From Anaeramoeba flamelloides (lineage: Eukaryota; Metamonada; Anaeramoebidae), in contig JANTQA010000023.1 in NCBI GenBank assembly GCA_027625915.1, positions 10,230,001 through 10,294,000 of the forward strand: a stretch of DNA of 64,000 nt. The letters run 5' to 3'. This document shows positions 1 to 11,173 of the stretch, piece by piece. Position numbers and translations under genes: made by a program. Numbering within the stretch: position 1 is the stretch's first letter; the number at the start of each line of letters is the position of its first letter. The notes under the pieces were generated by a model, which worked only from the letters and a program-made list of their open reading frames with translations, was not told the DNA's origin and did no database searches.

Positions 1-271
1 ATTTTGTGTGTAAAGCATTGTAATTTTACTTGTCTCAATGATTACAAGAAATCTCAAAATAATTGGGAGATAACAAAAAATCTTATTGATATCTCGAACT
101 ACAAAGATTCAGACAAACACCCCCACGGTAAAATAAATTGGTAATAGGTATTCAGTGATGCGTTCATTATTAGATTTTCAAAAAATCACTTTTTTTTTAA
201 AGTGTTAGGATGGTATTTAACTAAAAAAAAATAAAAACAAGAAAAAAGAAAAGAAGAGATTTTTATTTTAC

Positions 272-888
272 CTTGTTTGATATCACAAACTCTTCTTACT
301 AATTGTTCAATTGGCATTTTTTGACCATAAGTATAGGTGTGTCTTTGACAGGTCATTCGGCTGATGTTAATTAAAGTGTTTGCATCTGAGGTGATCCCAG
401 CAACAGCAGAAACCAAATGGGAATCTATTTTGTATAATTTTTCGCTATTTGAAATTTCGCTTTTGGAAATGATACTCTGATCTAATAAAGGTGAAACAAC
501 CCTTTTTTCGGTTGCAAGAATAACACCATCTGAAGTGTGTTTGAAAGGTTATTAGAGAAAAAAATAAATAAAAAAAAAATTTGATTATAAAGAAAACAAT
601 TACCAACAGATCAAATTTGGTTTTTTGGGATTTGAGTTTTTTTTATGTGAACAAAATTCAAGATTAAATTCTCTTGGGTTGGGATGTGTTCAATCTGAAA
701 AATGAAGGTGATGGAAATCAAAAAGTGAAGAAAAGTAGAAAAAAAAAGATAAAGAGAAATCTATTACCTGTAGCAAGTATTCCAACTGCAGAACCAGCAT
801 GGCGAATGGCTTCCATTGCGTATTCAACTTGGTAAAGTCTTCCTTCTGGAGAGAAGATTGTTGTTTTTGTGTCGTATCTTCTTGACAT
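272..888 (-). CDS. PSMA4: 20S proteasome subunit alpha type-4 (alpha-3), 5' part, two exons; continues beyond the left edge
   Basis: An alpha-ring subunit of the 20S proteasome core. Exon 1 is 768-888 (start ATG at 888) and encodes 40 residues with the N-terminal alpha-subunit signature: [20 protein letters not shown], then [11 protein letters not shown], then AVGILAT. Exon 2 is 272-529 and continues with [10 protein letters not shown], a KLYKID segment, the family hallmark [13 protein letters not shown] and [12 protein letters not shown]. The order and wording match PSMA4/Pre9 of other eukaryotes. The intron (530-767) has GT..AG ends and breaks codon 41 in phase 1; exon 2 ends at a GTAAAA donor, also in phase 1. 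About 127 of roughly 250 residues are visible. The next exon, expected to begin near the conserved YTQ-GG segment, is not found in 1-271, so it should lie left of the window after an intron of at least 271 bases. Both exons look intact and conserved. Confidence 0.93.
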
Positions 889-2450
889 AAAAGATTTATT
901 TGTTTGATAAGAGATTTATAAAAAAATAAAAATTATTGATTGTAATTTTTCAAATTTATTCTCAAAATATATTTAAATTAGTTGAAAAAACATCATTTTC
1001 AGTTATGTTTAATGTCTAATATAACAAATCTGTGTTTGGTTAAACATTTAAAAATAAATAAATCGAATTGTTAAAACAAATGTTTTTCATAATTGTTAAT
1101 TTGTTTTTTTTAAACCAGAAAAGATAGCTTTAAAAGACCAAAAACTTTTATTTGTGAGAGACCGAAAGATTCAATTATGATTTCTATTCATTTCAAGGAC
1201 TTTTCAACATTTCACTGAAGAGGAATTTGTTTTGAAAACTGTTTATTAAAGATTTATGATTAAGGGAGCATTTACAATATATTTATTATTTTTTTTAACC
1301 AAAGATAATTGATTAATTATTTAAAGAGGTATTATAACAATTGTATTATGAACTTTGATAATTAAATTCCTATGTCAACTTTTAGAGAAATGTGTTTTCA
1401 TTTTGAAACGAATTCTATTTTTCAAAATAATTTCTTAAAAACGTAACGATTCTTTTTTTTAGTGAATTTTTAAAGTGGGAAAAGAAAAAAGAAAAATTAT
1501 CAAAAATATTTTATAAACTATATTTCAAAATCATTGGCCCATTAAAAATCAAATTTTGTAAATAAATATTGTTATAAATTGAAGTTATCTATTATAATAA
1601 AAAAAATTACTATTTTAATATTCAGCTGTATACACAAGAAATATTTGTTTTTTATCTTAATATAAAAGAAAGAAAAAAGGTAAAAAAAAGTAAAAAAAAA
1701 TTGGGCCATTTATTAGGAAATTTAGTTTATTTTTCAAAATCTCGCTTTTAATAATTTCTAATTATTTTTTAGAATAAAAAATATTAAAAATCAAACCTTA
1801 ATTTTAAAAAGGAAGAAAAACAACTCAAAATATATTGAATTGTAAAAACTTAATCAAGTACAAAAAACTGATAATGATTGTCTTTAAACTAGACACTCTT
1901 TGAATTTGAAGTTCTGAATTTATCCACTTCAAAATACTCTCTTGAGAATATAAAATGTTTTCTGGTGAAACCTTTAACAATAAAATATAACCCAAAATAT
2001 TAACAAATTAACGATCATCAAAAATTGATCATGTATTTAAATTTTCAATAGTAATTAAATTTCTTGAAATTTTAAGAAGATTAAGAATTATTTTTTTTCA
2101 TTCAGAGAACAGAAATTGGAAAATATTAACTGGTAATCAAACACCTTAAAAGAATTAGAAATTGAACTTGATAAATATTGAAACTAATAACTTTAAAATT
2201 TTTCCAGTTGTAAAGTACAAAAATATTGAAAAATAATTTCTATTCGAAATAATATTAACAAACAATAAAAATATTTAAAATGGAAGGGTTCAACTTCAAT
2301 ATTAAAACTTAGAAATTTTACAAATTATTTAAATAGATATTCTTATGTGATGAACCAGGACATATTACAATACTGTAAATTATACAAAAAATCAAAAAAA
2401 TAGATATCATTGAAGATTTTTATCATTTTCTCTGTGATCATATCGTCAAG
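889..2450. other. Intergenic AT-rich DNA with a possible old repeat near 1440-1740
   Basis: No credible gene was seen on either strand. A stretch near 1500-1620 matches 42820-42940 in reverse complement (both contain TTTTTAATGGGCCAAT-type sequence), so it is a dispersed repeat. GGCCC-containing ends near 1534 and 1708 face each other and may be degenerate terminal inverted repeats, but this is weak. Confidence 0.4.
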
Positions 2451-2786
2451 TTCCTATGTTTTCTTAAGGTTTTCTGTTTTATTTGTTAAGTGTTCTAGTT
2501 TTTTTTTGAGGCTTTCTATTTTATTTAGAAAATCTATTGATTTTCAAAATAAATAGAAAACTCAAAAAAACCTAACGAAAATCTATAGATTTTCAAAATA
2601 AACAGAAAACTCTAGAAACCCTAATGGCAGTTTTTTTAATTTTAGAAATAAAAAGAAAATTTCAAAAATTTTCTTTCTATTTCTCAAATTAAAAAATAAC
2701 TAATTGCGATTTTCCAGAATTTAAAAGAATAGAGTAAAATGATAGATTTTACACAATTCTTTTGAATTCTGGAAAACCTAACGAAA
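2451..2786. repeat. Multi-hairpin repeat, copy 1
   Basis: Three consecutive AT-rich palindromic modules separated by an AACCTAA or ACCCTAA word. Module 1 pairs TTCTATTTTATTT with AAATAAATAGAA. Module 2 pairs TTTTTTTAATTTTAGAAA with a later TTTCTCAAATTAAAAAA. Module 3 pairs TTTTCCAGAATTTAAAAGAAT with ATTCTTTTGAATTCTGGAAAA. The same modules recur near 8866, 34529, 44505, 61130 and 62937. Confidence 0.6.
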
Positions 2787-2831
2787 AATGCCCAGCCTAT
2801 GATGTTAATCGTAAAATCTGGATATCTGAAT

Positions 2832-3032
2832 TACAGTCAGTTTCACTTTTAAGGCACAAACTTTCAACAAAATTTAAGTCACGAAAAAATCTCAAATTAA
2901 AGTACAAAATTTTGGATTCTAGTAAAATAATTTGTAAAAAAAAAAATTCTATAATTTTGTGCCTTAATTTGAGATTTTTTTGTGTCTTAAATTTCGTTGA
3001 AAGTTTGTGTTTTAAAAGTGGTACTGAGTGTA
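2832..3032. mobile_element. CAGTCAGT-type near-palindromic MITE, copy A
   Basis: About 200 bp, flanked by TA. It reads inward from both ends as TACAGTCAGTTTCACTTTTAAG followed by a CACAAACTTTCAACGAAATT-like arm, and the two arms are nearly full-length inverted repeats around a short A/T-rich centre (TAGTAAAATAATTTGTAAAA). The TA target site and CAGT terminus fit a non-autonomous Tc1/mariner-superfamily element. Small open frames on both strands here are by-products of the palindrome. Confidence 0.8.
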
Positions 3033-3536
3033 ATAAATATTTCAAAATTCCAAAATTGTCAAACTGTCCATGTTCATAACAAGAAAAATTCTTAAAACAA
3101 TTAATAAAAAAATCAACATTCATTTTTTTAATGAAAATTTAGACAAATTTTGATTTGAAAATTAGTTTACTGACTAATTTAGGTTAATAGGACATTTTTA
3201 ACAATTAAAAATTAAAACAAATTCTTATGTAAAATTTCAATATTTTCACAGTAAAATTAAACTCCAATTCTTTTTGATAAATTTATCCATATTATTATTA
3301 AAATATTAACCAAAACATTAGAAAAATATTCATTCTGTTATTTATTATTCTTTTTAAAAGACAAAACAAAAAATTTATATAAAATTTAATTTCATCTATT
3401 CTTTCAGTAAAATTTTGAGAAAAGAAGTAAAAAATGATTATTATTTAAAAATTTTTCATGATTATATCTGAAAATATTTGTTTTATGATTTCATCAAAAA
3501 AAAAAGTATTCTTAAACTTATTCAGACGTTTTGTAA

Positions 3537-3735
3537 TACAGTCGATTCCACTTTTAAGACACAAACTTTCGTGGAATTTAAAGCACAAAAAAAATCTTAA
3601 ATTAAGGTATAAAATTTATAATTTTTATTTTTACAATTTATTTTACTAGAATTTCAATTTTGTGCTTTAATTTGAGTTTTTTTTTGTGCCTTAAATTTCA
3701 TTGAAAGTTTGTGCCTTAAAAGTGGAACTAACAGT
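3537..3735. mobile_element. CAGTCAGT-type near-palindromic MITE, copy B
   Basis: Same family as copy A, with a slightly diverged left end (TACAGTCGATTCCAC) and right end (AACTAACAGTA). The arms still pair over most of their length. Confidence 0.75.
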
Positions 3736-4616
3736 ATTATTAAATTATTTTCTTTTTCTAAAAATTTTAAAATAGAAATTTATGTATACCCTTAGAATTA
3801 TACATTTTTTTGATTTCAATATTGTGATTTTGTTTTTCCAATTTTGAACATTTTTTATATTTATATTTCATTTATTTTCTATTTTGTATAAGCTTAATTT
3901 CAAAAATAGGGGCAGATTTTTCATCAGAAAAAAATTAGTTTAATTGTGTTTTTTTTTTGAATAATAAGGCATTTTACTAAATTTTTTAGAGACAATAGCC
4001 AATATAGATTATTAAATAAAAATGAATATAGTCCAATCATTGTATTTTTTGAAATACAAATGAAAAAAGAAAAAAATAATAATAACAAAGTTTGCCACTA
4101 ATTTTGAAAATTGGCTTATACAATCTAGAAAAATTTGTTTTTTGTTCTCAAATTATAAATCATTGTGATAAAATCTTTTTGTAATTTGTGTTTTGATCAG
4201 AAAAAATGATATATTTTATAGGATGAGTATAAGCATAACAAAAACCATAGTTATCTATTCTTGTATTAAAAAGAATTGAGAAAAATCAAATATATTACTA
4301 AATTCTTGTGAATTGTGTAAAAGATAATTACTCTAGGACACTTGAATTACTCTACAACGCTTTATAACATGACTGATTAGTGAATGATTATTATTATATC
4401 TAATAAATTAAAATCATTCTTGTTTATTCTCTCTATCACTATTTATTATTCAATTTTCTCTAAATTAATTTTAATTTTTATTTTATATTGAAAGTTATAA
4501 AATTCATAATAAATACTTTCTTTGTCTTTTTCTTTTGAAAACTATCAATTTATTCGAAGATATATCCAAAACTTATAAGTTCTTTTCTTTTCATTATATA
4601 TATATATATATATATA

Positions 4617-5675
4617 TAAACTCAATTCCAAAAAATGGGACACAAAAAAAAATTACATTAATAAAAATATACTCCAAAATACATGATATTTGAACATTAA
4701 AATAATAAAAGACCCGAAAATATTTAATTAATACTATTTATATATTTTATAGTAAATTTAAAATTCAATTCGAAAAATAAAAAAGAAAAAATAAAAAAAA
4801 GTGTGCCCCTATTTTTGGAACACGGTTACCAAAAATCCATTTTTATTGAAAGAAAAATTAATAAAAGCTATTGATAGATTCAGCTTGTCTTTTGATAACT
4901 AAATCCATCCTTTTAAATATAGAGTTTACTAATTATCTTAGGTTTCCCAACTCAAAGTATTCCATACATTAGTGAAAATTTTAAAAATTCTTCTTCGTTT
5001 TTTGGTTACAATTTTTCAGTTTAGTATCCATAAATTCCCAATTGGATTTAAATCTTGTGGAATTGGGGGTCAAGGGTCCAGAACATTACATCCCCGATTT
5101 AAGTAAGTTTGAGTTTTTTTTTTGAAGTATGTGGACAAGCTCCATCCTTTTGGAAAATCCATTTCAACTCACTATATTCTGAATTAGCGAGTTGAATTTC
5201 CTTTGATTTTTTTGATAATATCATTAATAATACATTCAGTATTCACACTTCCATTAATAATAATAAGGTCTGTTTGTAGGCCATGTGTCCTAGCACACCA
5301 AATCATGATTTTTTTTCAAAAAAATTTTTTCTCGATAAAAAAGAATCTTTTTTTCTTTTTGAGAGAAAAAAAAAATTTTTGTGATCAGAATGAAAACTTT
5401 TAAATTTCATTTTAAAGTGATTTTGAGATTTTCGAAAAGTTTTGAAAAAAAGAAAATTTTTTTTTTTTTTTAAAAAAAAGAATACAAAAAAAATCAAAAA
5501 AATTATTGGAAATCAAAAATCAAAAAATAATGAAAAAAAATGATAAATAATTAACTTTTAAAAATATTTACATTGATTGTTAATATCTCATGTTTCTATT
5601 TAAGAGTCAAATATCACTTTTCTTGGAATTAAATTGATTTTGAAGGTGTGCCCCAATTTTTGGAATTGAGTTTAT
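4617..5675 (-). mobile_element. Tc1/mariner-type DNA transposon inserted in a (TA)n tract, decayed
   Basis: Terminal inverted repeats read AAACTCAATTCCAAAAAATG at the left and, in reverse complement, AAACTCAATTCCAAAAATTG at the right. Both ends abut (TA)n microsatellite, consistent with TA target choice. The interior carries remains of a DDE transposase on the minus strand. An extra inward-pointing end-like sequence (GTGTGCCCCTATTTTTGGAA) lies at 4801-4820, so the left 210 bp looks like a short MITE-like unit fused to the transposase remnant. Confidence 0.75.
4855..5310 (-). pseudogene. Tc1-type transposase remnant (C-terminal half of the DDE domain)
   Basis: Reading the minus strand, the pieces in order are IMIWCARTHG-LQTDLIIING, then FQKDGACPHTS (the second catalytic Asp region, like the FxQDxAxxHTS motif of Tc1 transposases), then DLNPIGNLW (the Tc1 SPDLNPIENLW motif containing the third catalytic acid's neighbourhood), and finally a C-terminal W..S..KR..LVI..-like tail. 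The pieces lie in shifting frames with stops, and the DNA-binding N-terminal half is absent, replaced by low-complexity A/T sequence at 5310-5640. The family assignment rests on motif order rather than one long frame. The element cannot encode an active enzyme. Confidence 0.7.
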
Positions 5676-6208
5676 ATATATATATATATATAGAATTTTG
5701 ATTAATTGTCAACTTTTCTCTTAGATCGCTTAAAAGTTAAAAAAAATAAAACTTCATTAAAACAATTAATCAATAATTCCAAGTATCATCATGACTTCTT
5801 GACTATATAGTGATATTTCATATTAACATCAAATATTCTATTAATTTTTTTGACAATCTTAGTAATTAGTCTCTTAATCAAATTTAAAAGAGAAAGAATA
5901 TAAATAAATGTAACAATTTTACCGATTTTTTAAAAGAATGATTTTGATAAAAAAAAAAACCTAAAAATATTGTCAAATTTTTAATTATTTTTTTTTAAGG
6001 TGTTTTCATCAACAATAAAATCTTCAATTACTCTTGTTCTAAAATGAATAACTTTTTGAAAATAAAAACATTTAAAATTCAAATCAAAATTTTTTTACAA
6101 AAAAAAAAAAATTCTTTTTCTTTTTAAACAAAAAATAAATTATTATTTTTTCCAAATTATTTGAATAATAAATAAAGAAAAATAAAAACCAAAACTAACC
6201 AAGTAAAA
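5676..6208. other. Intergenic, upstream of the 622-residue coiled-coil gene
   Basis: AT-rich with long A and T runs. No gene or clear repeat was seen. The last 150 bases are very A-rich, as is usual just upstream of start codons in this window. Confidence 0.4.
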
Positions 6209-8077
6209 ATGAGTGATAAGTCAAACAACGAGCAAGAAAATTCTACAAAAATCAATATTGGGGATTTTCTTATCTTGCAACAAAAATTTACAAAGACAAA
6301 ATTAAAAAAAACACAATATAAAGATGATTATCAACGTCGAACAAAGCAAAACACTGAATTAAGTGAAACACTGAATAAACTAACTAACAATTATGCCAAA
6401 TTGGAGAAGAAATATATGATCTTAGAAAGGAAGTACAATAAATCTAAAAAAAGGTGTGCACTTGAACAGGCAGAAGAGAAGATTCTGATTTTAAAACAAA
6501 AAATTATTGATTTGGATCAAGAAAAATTAGATCAAGTAAGGTTTTTAAAAAACACTCTTAATATTTATTCACAAGAGATCGAAAAATCAGAAAAAGTAAA
6601 TAAAGAATTAAAGTTTGAAATAAAAAATATGGAAAAACAAATGCTATTAATAAAAAAAGAAATTGAAATCTGTCTTATAGAAAATGAAGCGCTCAAGCAA
6701 GAGAATAAAAATGAGAATAAACAAACCGATACTAATAATATTAGTTCTAAGAAAAATAGTAGTTTACAAAACCAAGACACAAATGTTCTTAAAAATCTCA
6801 AAGAAAAAACAATTGAAGAACTAAAAAAATTGTTTGAAATCGAAAAAAATGAACTGTTACAACAGCTAGACTTATTAAAATCTGAATTTAACCAAGTTAA
6901 AGGATCAGAAAAGACTAAAATAGAATCAATACATAAACTTAAGAAACAATTAAACGAATTAAAGGTACAAAATCAAGAATACGAAAAAAGAGCCTTAGAG
7001 AGGCTTATTGAAGCGCAAAGTATCAGGGAAGAAAAAAAAGAATTGGAGTTGCAAATTATTGAATTTAATGAAGAAAATCTTCAAGAAAGAATCAAAAATG
7101 AAAGGTTATTATGGTTTAAAACGAGCGAACAGCTTGAGAGGGGGAAAAATAATGTTGAAATTGAATTAGAAAAAATAAAACATATTTTAAAAAACAAAAC
7201 TAATCAAATAAACGATCAAAAAAAGGAATTAAAAAAAATCAAAAATCTTCACATCCTTGGTTTGGACAAGATCAAAAAAAAAGATCAAATGATCCAGAAA
7301 TTAGAACAAGAGAATAACCAGACCCAATCAAAATTCTCTGAATTACAAATTTTAAATGAAAAACTTACTAATCAAATACTCAGTAATGATTATAACTGTT
7401 CCTTTAGTCTTGACCCCAAATTAAGAACTTACACAATCATTTCAAAAAAGAAGGGTAATATTTCCTTGGAGAATGAACTTGATCATATGATTAGTACAAC
7501 ATCTTCTGACAATAACTATATTAAATTTGAAACCTTTGAAAAATTAAATCAAAAATATATAAAAAAAAAAAGGATTGTGAGTCAATTAAACAATCAATTG
7601 GAGGATCTATATTTAAAAAAAAAAATCGTTCAAAGACAAAATATAGAAATAATAAATGATTTAAAAAACCAATTAAAGAGATTATCAAAAAATGAGAAAC
7701 ACAAAACCAAAAAAAATCAAATAACAAATAAGGGAAAATCAATTGGTGAAAAAACAAATCAATCAAATAGTTTGTCAACTAAATTCCAATTAACCCAATT
7801 ACGTCAATGGATCAATCAACTAAGCCAAGAAAAACAAATTGTTGAACAGGAATTAAAATTACGAAAAAAATATTTTATGGATCATAAAAATGCCAATAAA
7901 AAAAGTAATAAAAACCAACAAAAATTTCAAGAAATACACCAAATGCAGTTATTATTGGAAGAAACTCTTTTCCAAAATATACAATACAAACAAAATATAA
8001 GAGTGATGGGGGATGAAATTAGGAAACTTATTGAACACAATAAGGATTTGGTAAAAAATCAAAAGTCAGATAAATAA
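6209..8077 (+). CDS. Long coiled-coil protein, 622 residues, function unknown
   Basis: A single uninterrupted frame from ATG 6209 to TAA 8077. The protein is almost entirely lysine-, glutamate-, glutamine- and asparagine-rich heptad sequence, for example residues about 55-165, 190-390 and 440-560, with Leu/Ile at regular a/d spacing. Breaks occur near 170-190 (Asn/Ser-rich) and near 395-430, where a less helical segment (NCSFSLDPKLRTYTIISKKK) may be a small folded part. There is no signal peptide, transmembrane segment or recognised catalytic motif. The likely role is structural or scaffolding, such as a cytoskeletal, centrosomal or vesicle-tethering rod, but homology cannot be judged by eye because coiled coils look alike. 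No introns are evident. The neighbours on both sides are repeats. Confidence 0.85.
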   Translation: MSDKSNNEQENSTKINIGDFLILQQKFTKTKLKKTQYKDDYQRRTKQNTELSETLNKLTNNYAKLEKKYMILERKYNKSKKRCALEQAEEKILILKQKIIDLDQEKLDQVRFLKNTLNIYSQEIEKSEKVNKELKFEIKNMEKQMLLIKKEIEICLIENEALKQENKNENKQTDTNNISSKKNSSLQNQDTNVLKNLKEKTIEELKKLFEIEKNELLQQLDLLKSEFNQVKGSEKTKIESIHKLKKQLNELKVQNQEYEKRALERLIEAQSIREEKKELELQIIEFNEENLQERIKNERLLWFKTSEQLERGKNNVEIELEKIKHILKNKTNQINDQKKELKKIKNLHILGLDKIKKKDQMIQKLEQENNQTQSKFSELQILNEKLTNQILSNDYNCSFSLDPKLRTYTIISKKKGNISLENELDHMISTTSSDNNYIKFETFEKLNQKYIKKKRIVSQLNNQLEDLYLKKKIVQRQNIEIINDLKNQLKRLSKNEKHKTKKNQITNKGKSIGEKTNQSNSLSTKFQLTQLRQWINQLSQEKQIVEQELKLRKKYFMDHKNANKKSNKNQQKFQEIHQMQLLLEETLFQNIQYKQNIRVMGDEIRKLIEHNKDLVKNQKSDK

Positions 8078-8565
8078 CTATTTATAAAAGTGTAAAAAAA
8101 AATTACTTTTTTCTGTCATTTTCCGAATTAATAAATACACTATTTATGTCTGTTTCAGAAATAATTTTTGATTTGTATTCAGAAAAAATATTTTGATTCT
8201 TTTTGGAAAAAAACCTCAAATAATTCGTTTTTTTTTTTTATTATTATTTTAAAAGTGTAAATTAATCGAATTGCACTTAGACTTAAATTTCCATTCAGAA
8301 AAATAATTATAAAATAATTTTTAAAGATTATTAATTATTGAAAATAATTTGAAACTTTTTTGATTTAAAATTTGATTATTTAAGATTTATTTCTTGTAAT
8401 TTGTTTTGAAATATTAACCAACCTTTTTCATAGGAAGGACCTACCCATGAAAAATGATCAATATTTCTATTATTTCCTTCTATTAATATTACAAACCTAA
8501 AACAAATTTTATGTGGATTTTTATGGATTATATAGTAATATCTATTTATATAATTACTTCCATAT
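8078..8565. other. Intergenic 3' region of the coiled-coil gene
   Basis: AT-rich with several AATAAA-like words just after the stop. No gene was seen. Confidence 0.35.
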
Positions 8566-8762
8566 ATTCAGTCCCACTTTTTCAAAACACTAACTTTCAA
8601 GGAAATTTAAGGTGCAGACAAATCTCAAATTAAAGCACATTTTTTGGATTTTTTTTTTACGAAAATTATTTTACGAAAATTCAAATTTAATAGCATAATT
8701 TGAGATTTTTTTTTGTTTATTAATTTCTGTTGAAAGTTAGTGTCTTAAAAGCGAAAGTGTAT
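8566..8762. mobile_element. CAGTCAGT-type MITE, copy C (diverged)
   Basis: The left arm begins ATTCAGTCCCACTTTTTC with an ACTTTCAAGGAAATTTAAGG-like arm. The right arm mirrors it (TTGAAAGTTAGTGTCTTAAAA), ending AGTGTATGTA. It is an older copy than A, E, F or I. Confidence 0.65.
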
Positions 8763-8865
8763 GTACCTGGTTTTTAGAATGATTGAACATAAGGATACCT
8801 TAAATATTTTAGAGTTTTAAATATTTGTTTTTGTTTTTAATTATTTTAAAATATTCTTGGATAAT

Positions 8866-9046
8866 GTTGTAAAGTACCATTAGTGCATAGATTTTCCAGA
8901 ATTCCAACGAATAGAGTAAAATAAGAGATTTTTATCAATTTTTTTTAGAAATTATGGAAAAAATAATCATGATTTTTTTTAATTTTTGAAATTAAAAGAA
9001 TATTCCAAAATTTTCTTTATCATTCTTAAATTAAAAAAAAGCATAA
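8866..9046. repeat. Multi-hairpin repeat, copy 2 (partial)
   Basis: Starts with GTTGTAAAGTACCATTAGTG, then a diverged ATTTTCCAGAATTCC...TTTTAGAAATTATGGAAA hairpin and an AATTTTTGAAATTAAAAGAA module. The GTAAAGTG-like start is shared with copies 3 and 4. Confidence 0.5.
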
Positions 9047-11173
9047 GAACACACCCAACTTGAAGAATTCACCAACTCATCATATATAAATAATTATTTC
9101 ATATTTTAGTTCAATTAAATCTTTTGAATTCCAATTGATTTTGTAATTTTTTCATTGGTTTAATTATATCAATTTTTCCAAATAAGGTAGAAATATATTT
9201 CAAAATTTATTTTGGGATTAAAATTTTGTTTTATTTATTAAAATTATTATATTTTCAATTTTAAATTCTGTTTTAAAAATAAGAATTAACTTTTTTTCAT
9301 TTATTTTGTATATTCTATTTACATGACGTAAATCTGAATTTTGTAAAAAATTGAGTTACATGTATTTATCCAAATTTTGGTAATTGTTTAATTATTTTCA
9401 GATTATCTAAATAGACCAATAATAATTTAAATCGAAAAATAGATTTGCAAATACTAATACTTTTTATTTTGTGAAAAAAATTATTTTTCAAACAAATTAT
9501 TGGTTTTCATCAAATGATTTTATATTGAACACTCCTTTGATCTCAAAAACAAAATGAACATTTCGTTTAATATTACTAAAATTTGGATAAATATATGTAA
9601 CTCTTTATTTATCTCGAAAAATGTAAAAACTTTATTTTTTCAACATTTCATATTTTCACTTTTTTATACATCAATTAATCCAAAAATTGAAATAATTTAT
9701 AGTTTTTATTTCATAATTAAAAACCATTTCACAAATTGTGACTCACCTCAAATAATAAATTGAAAAAAAAATAATATTATTGAGTATTCGAGTACATTTA
9801 ATAATTATAGTTGATTTGTAATCCACTTTTAAATCATTCTAAATATATAAAAACCTGATATTTAAAAAAGTAAAAAAAAAACTACTAACTTAATAAAAAT
9901 TCAGTGAACAATTTTTAAAATGAGTATTACCGTTTTTTTACTATACTTTATTTGAAAAAAAGTTAACAACAAGATTTTTGACTAATAATTTAATACATTT
10001 TAGAAAGACATTACATTAACGAAATTTTTTAGTCATTATTTCTCTTTTCGAAGATCTTTTTTTTTCCACATTAACTTTTCAAAAAAAAAGTATCAAAAAA
10101 AAAAGTAAATTGAAAAAAAAAGAAAAAGAAAACAAATTTTTTATTTATTTTCCGTTTAAATTACAAGTAGTTTTGGTATGATGTCTAGTGTATTTTTGAA
10201 AAATATTTTAATTTTTTAATTAATTGGTTAAACAATTAATTTTGGTTACTTGAAAATAAAATGATTTCTATGAATCTATTACTTATAATCATGTGATAAA
10301 AGAGATTTTCTCATTTTGATTTTAAAACAATCAAGAAGAATTAGGCAGAAATAACTCTGTAAATAAAAGTTTTATGATCTATTTAAAATTACTTTAACAA
10401 AAAATATTACTTGTTCTTTAAAGGTATTTAACAATTCTAAGGAATTAAATAAAAATAGACTTAAAATACTTTGAAAGGAAACCTAAATAATTTATTTTAT
10501 AAAAAGGTTTATTCATGTTAATTTTTAAAAATTGATAATATTAAACTCAAAAAAATAATTTAATCTCGACTTTTCAAAAATATCAGCATATTTAAATCAG
10601 TTGAACGAATAACTTCATTTTGGTCTGATTTGGAATTAATTTTGATTTTACAAACTATTTTTATCATTTTTTTTGTCTTTTCGTTTTTCTTTTTTTTTCA
10701 GTTCAGTAATCTATTTTTTTTAGATTTGGAAATATTTTTAATGGTTGAAAGAAAGCTAAAGATCAGTTATTTTATGAGAAAAAACCCTATACTAGTGATT
10801 GATGGTATCTTAATTATTTGATTGATCAATAGTTGTTAGTGAATTTTCAACAAATTTGTCAATACAATTTTTTGTTGGACTCATTTCATCATTTTGGAAA
10901 AAAAGATTTTTATTTTTTGTCTTTTATTTTTTTGACTTATTTTTTAGATGAAAAAAGGTTTACATATAAAAAAAATTAATACTGTTGTTCTAAAACATGA
11001 TTTAATATTATGGTTTGAAAAAAAAAAATACTCTGTTCCACTATTGATATATAATACAAAAAAAAATTATCAAAAAAAAATGGAAAAAGAACAAGAAAAG
11101 GTTCTGAAAAAAATCAAAGCAAGTTAAAATTTTCCATATGTTAAAAATCACCTGACTGTAATTTCTAAATTTA
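9047..11173. other. Intergenic, about 2.1 kb, AT-rich
   Basis: No gene was recognised; the short open frames at 9554-9763 and 10630-10821 are low-complexity and unsupported. Around 9727-9755 there is one isolated end of the GTGACTCACC repeat family that is complete at 49248-49463; no partner end was seen nearby. Confidence 0.4.

Noticed and set aside
2762-3123. Overlapping open frames of about 105 residues on both strands
   Set aside because: They lie across a near-perfect palindromic MITE, so each strand reads as a mirror of the other.
4598-4617. (TA)n tracts (also near 5674, 36871, 39575 and 46420) as elements of their own
   Set aside because: Plain microsatellites; useful only as the insertion target of the Tc1-type element.
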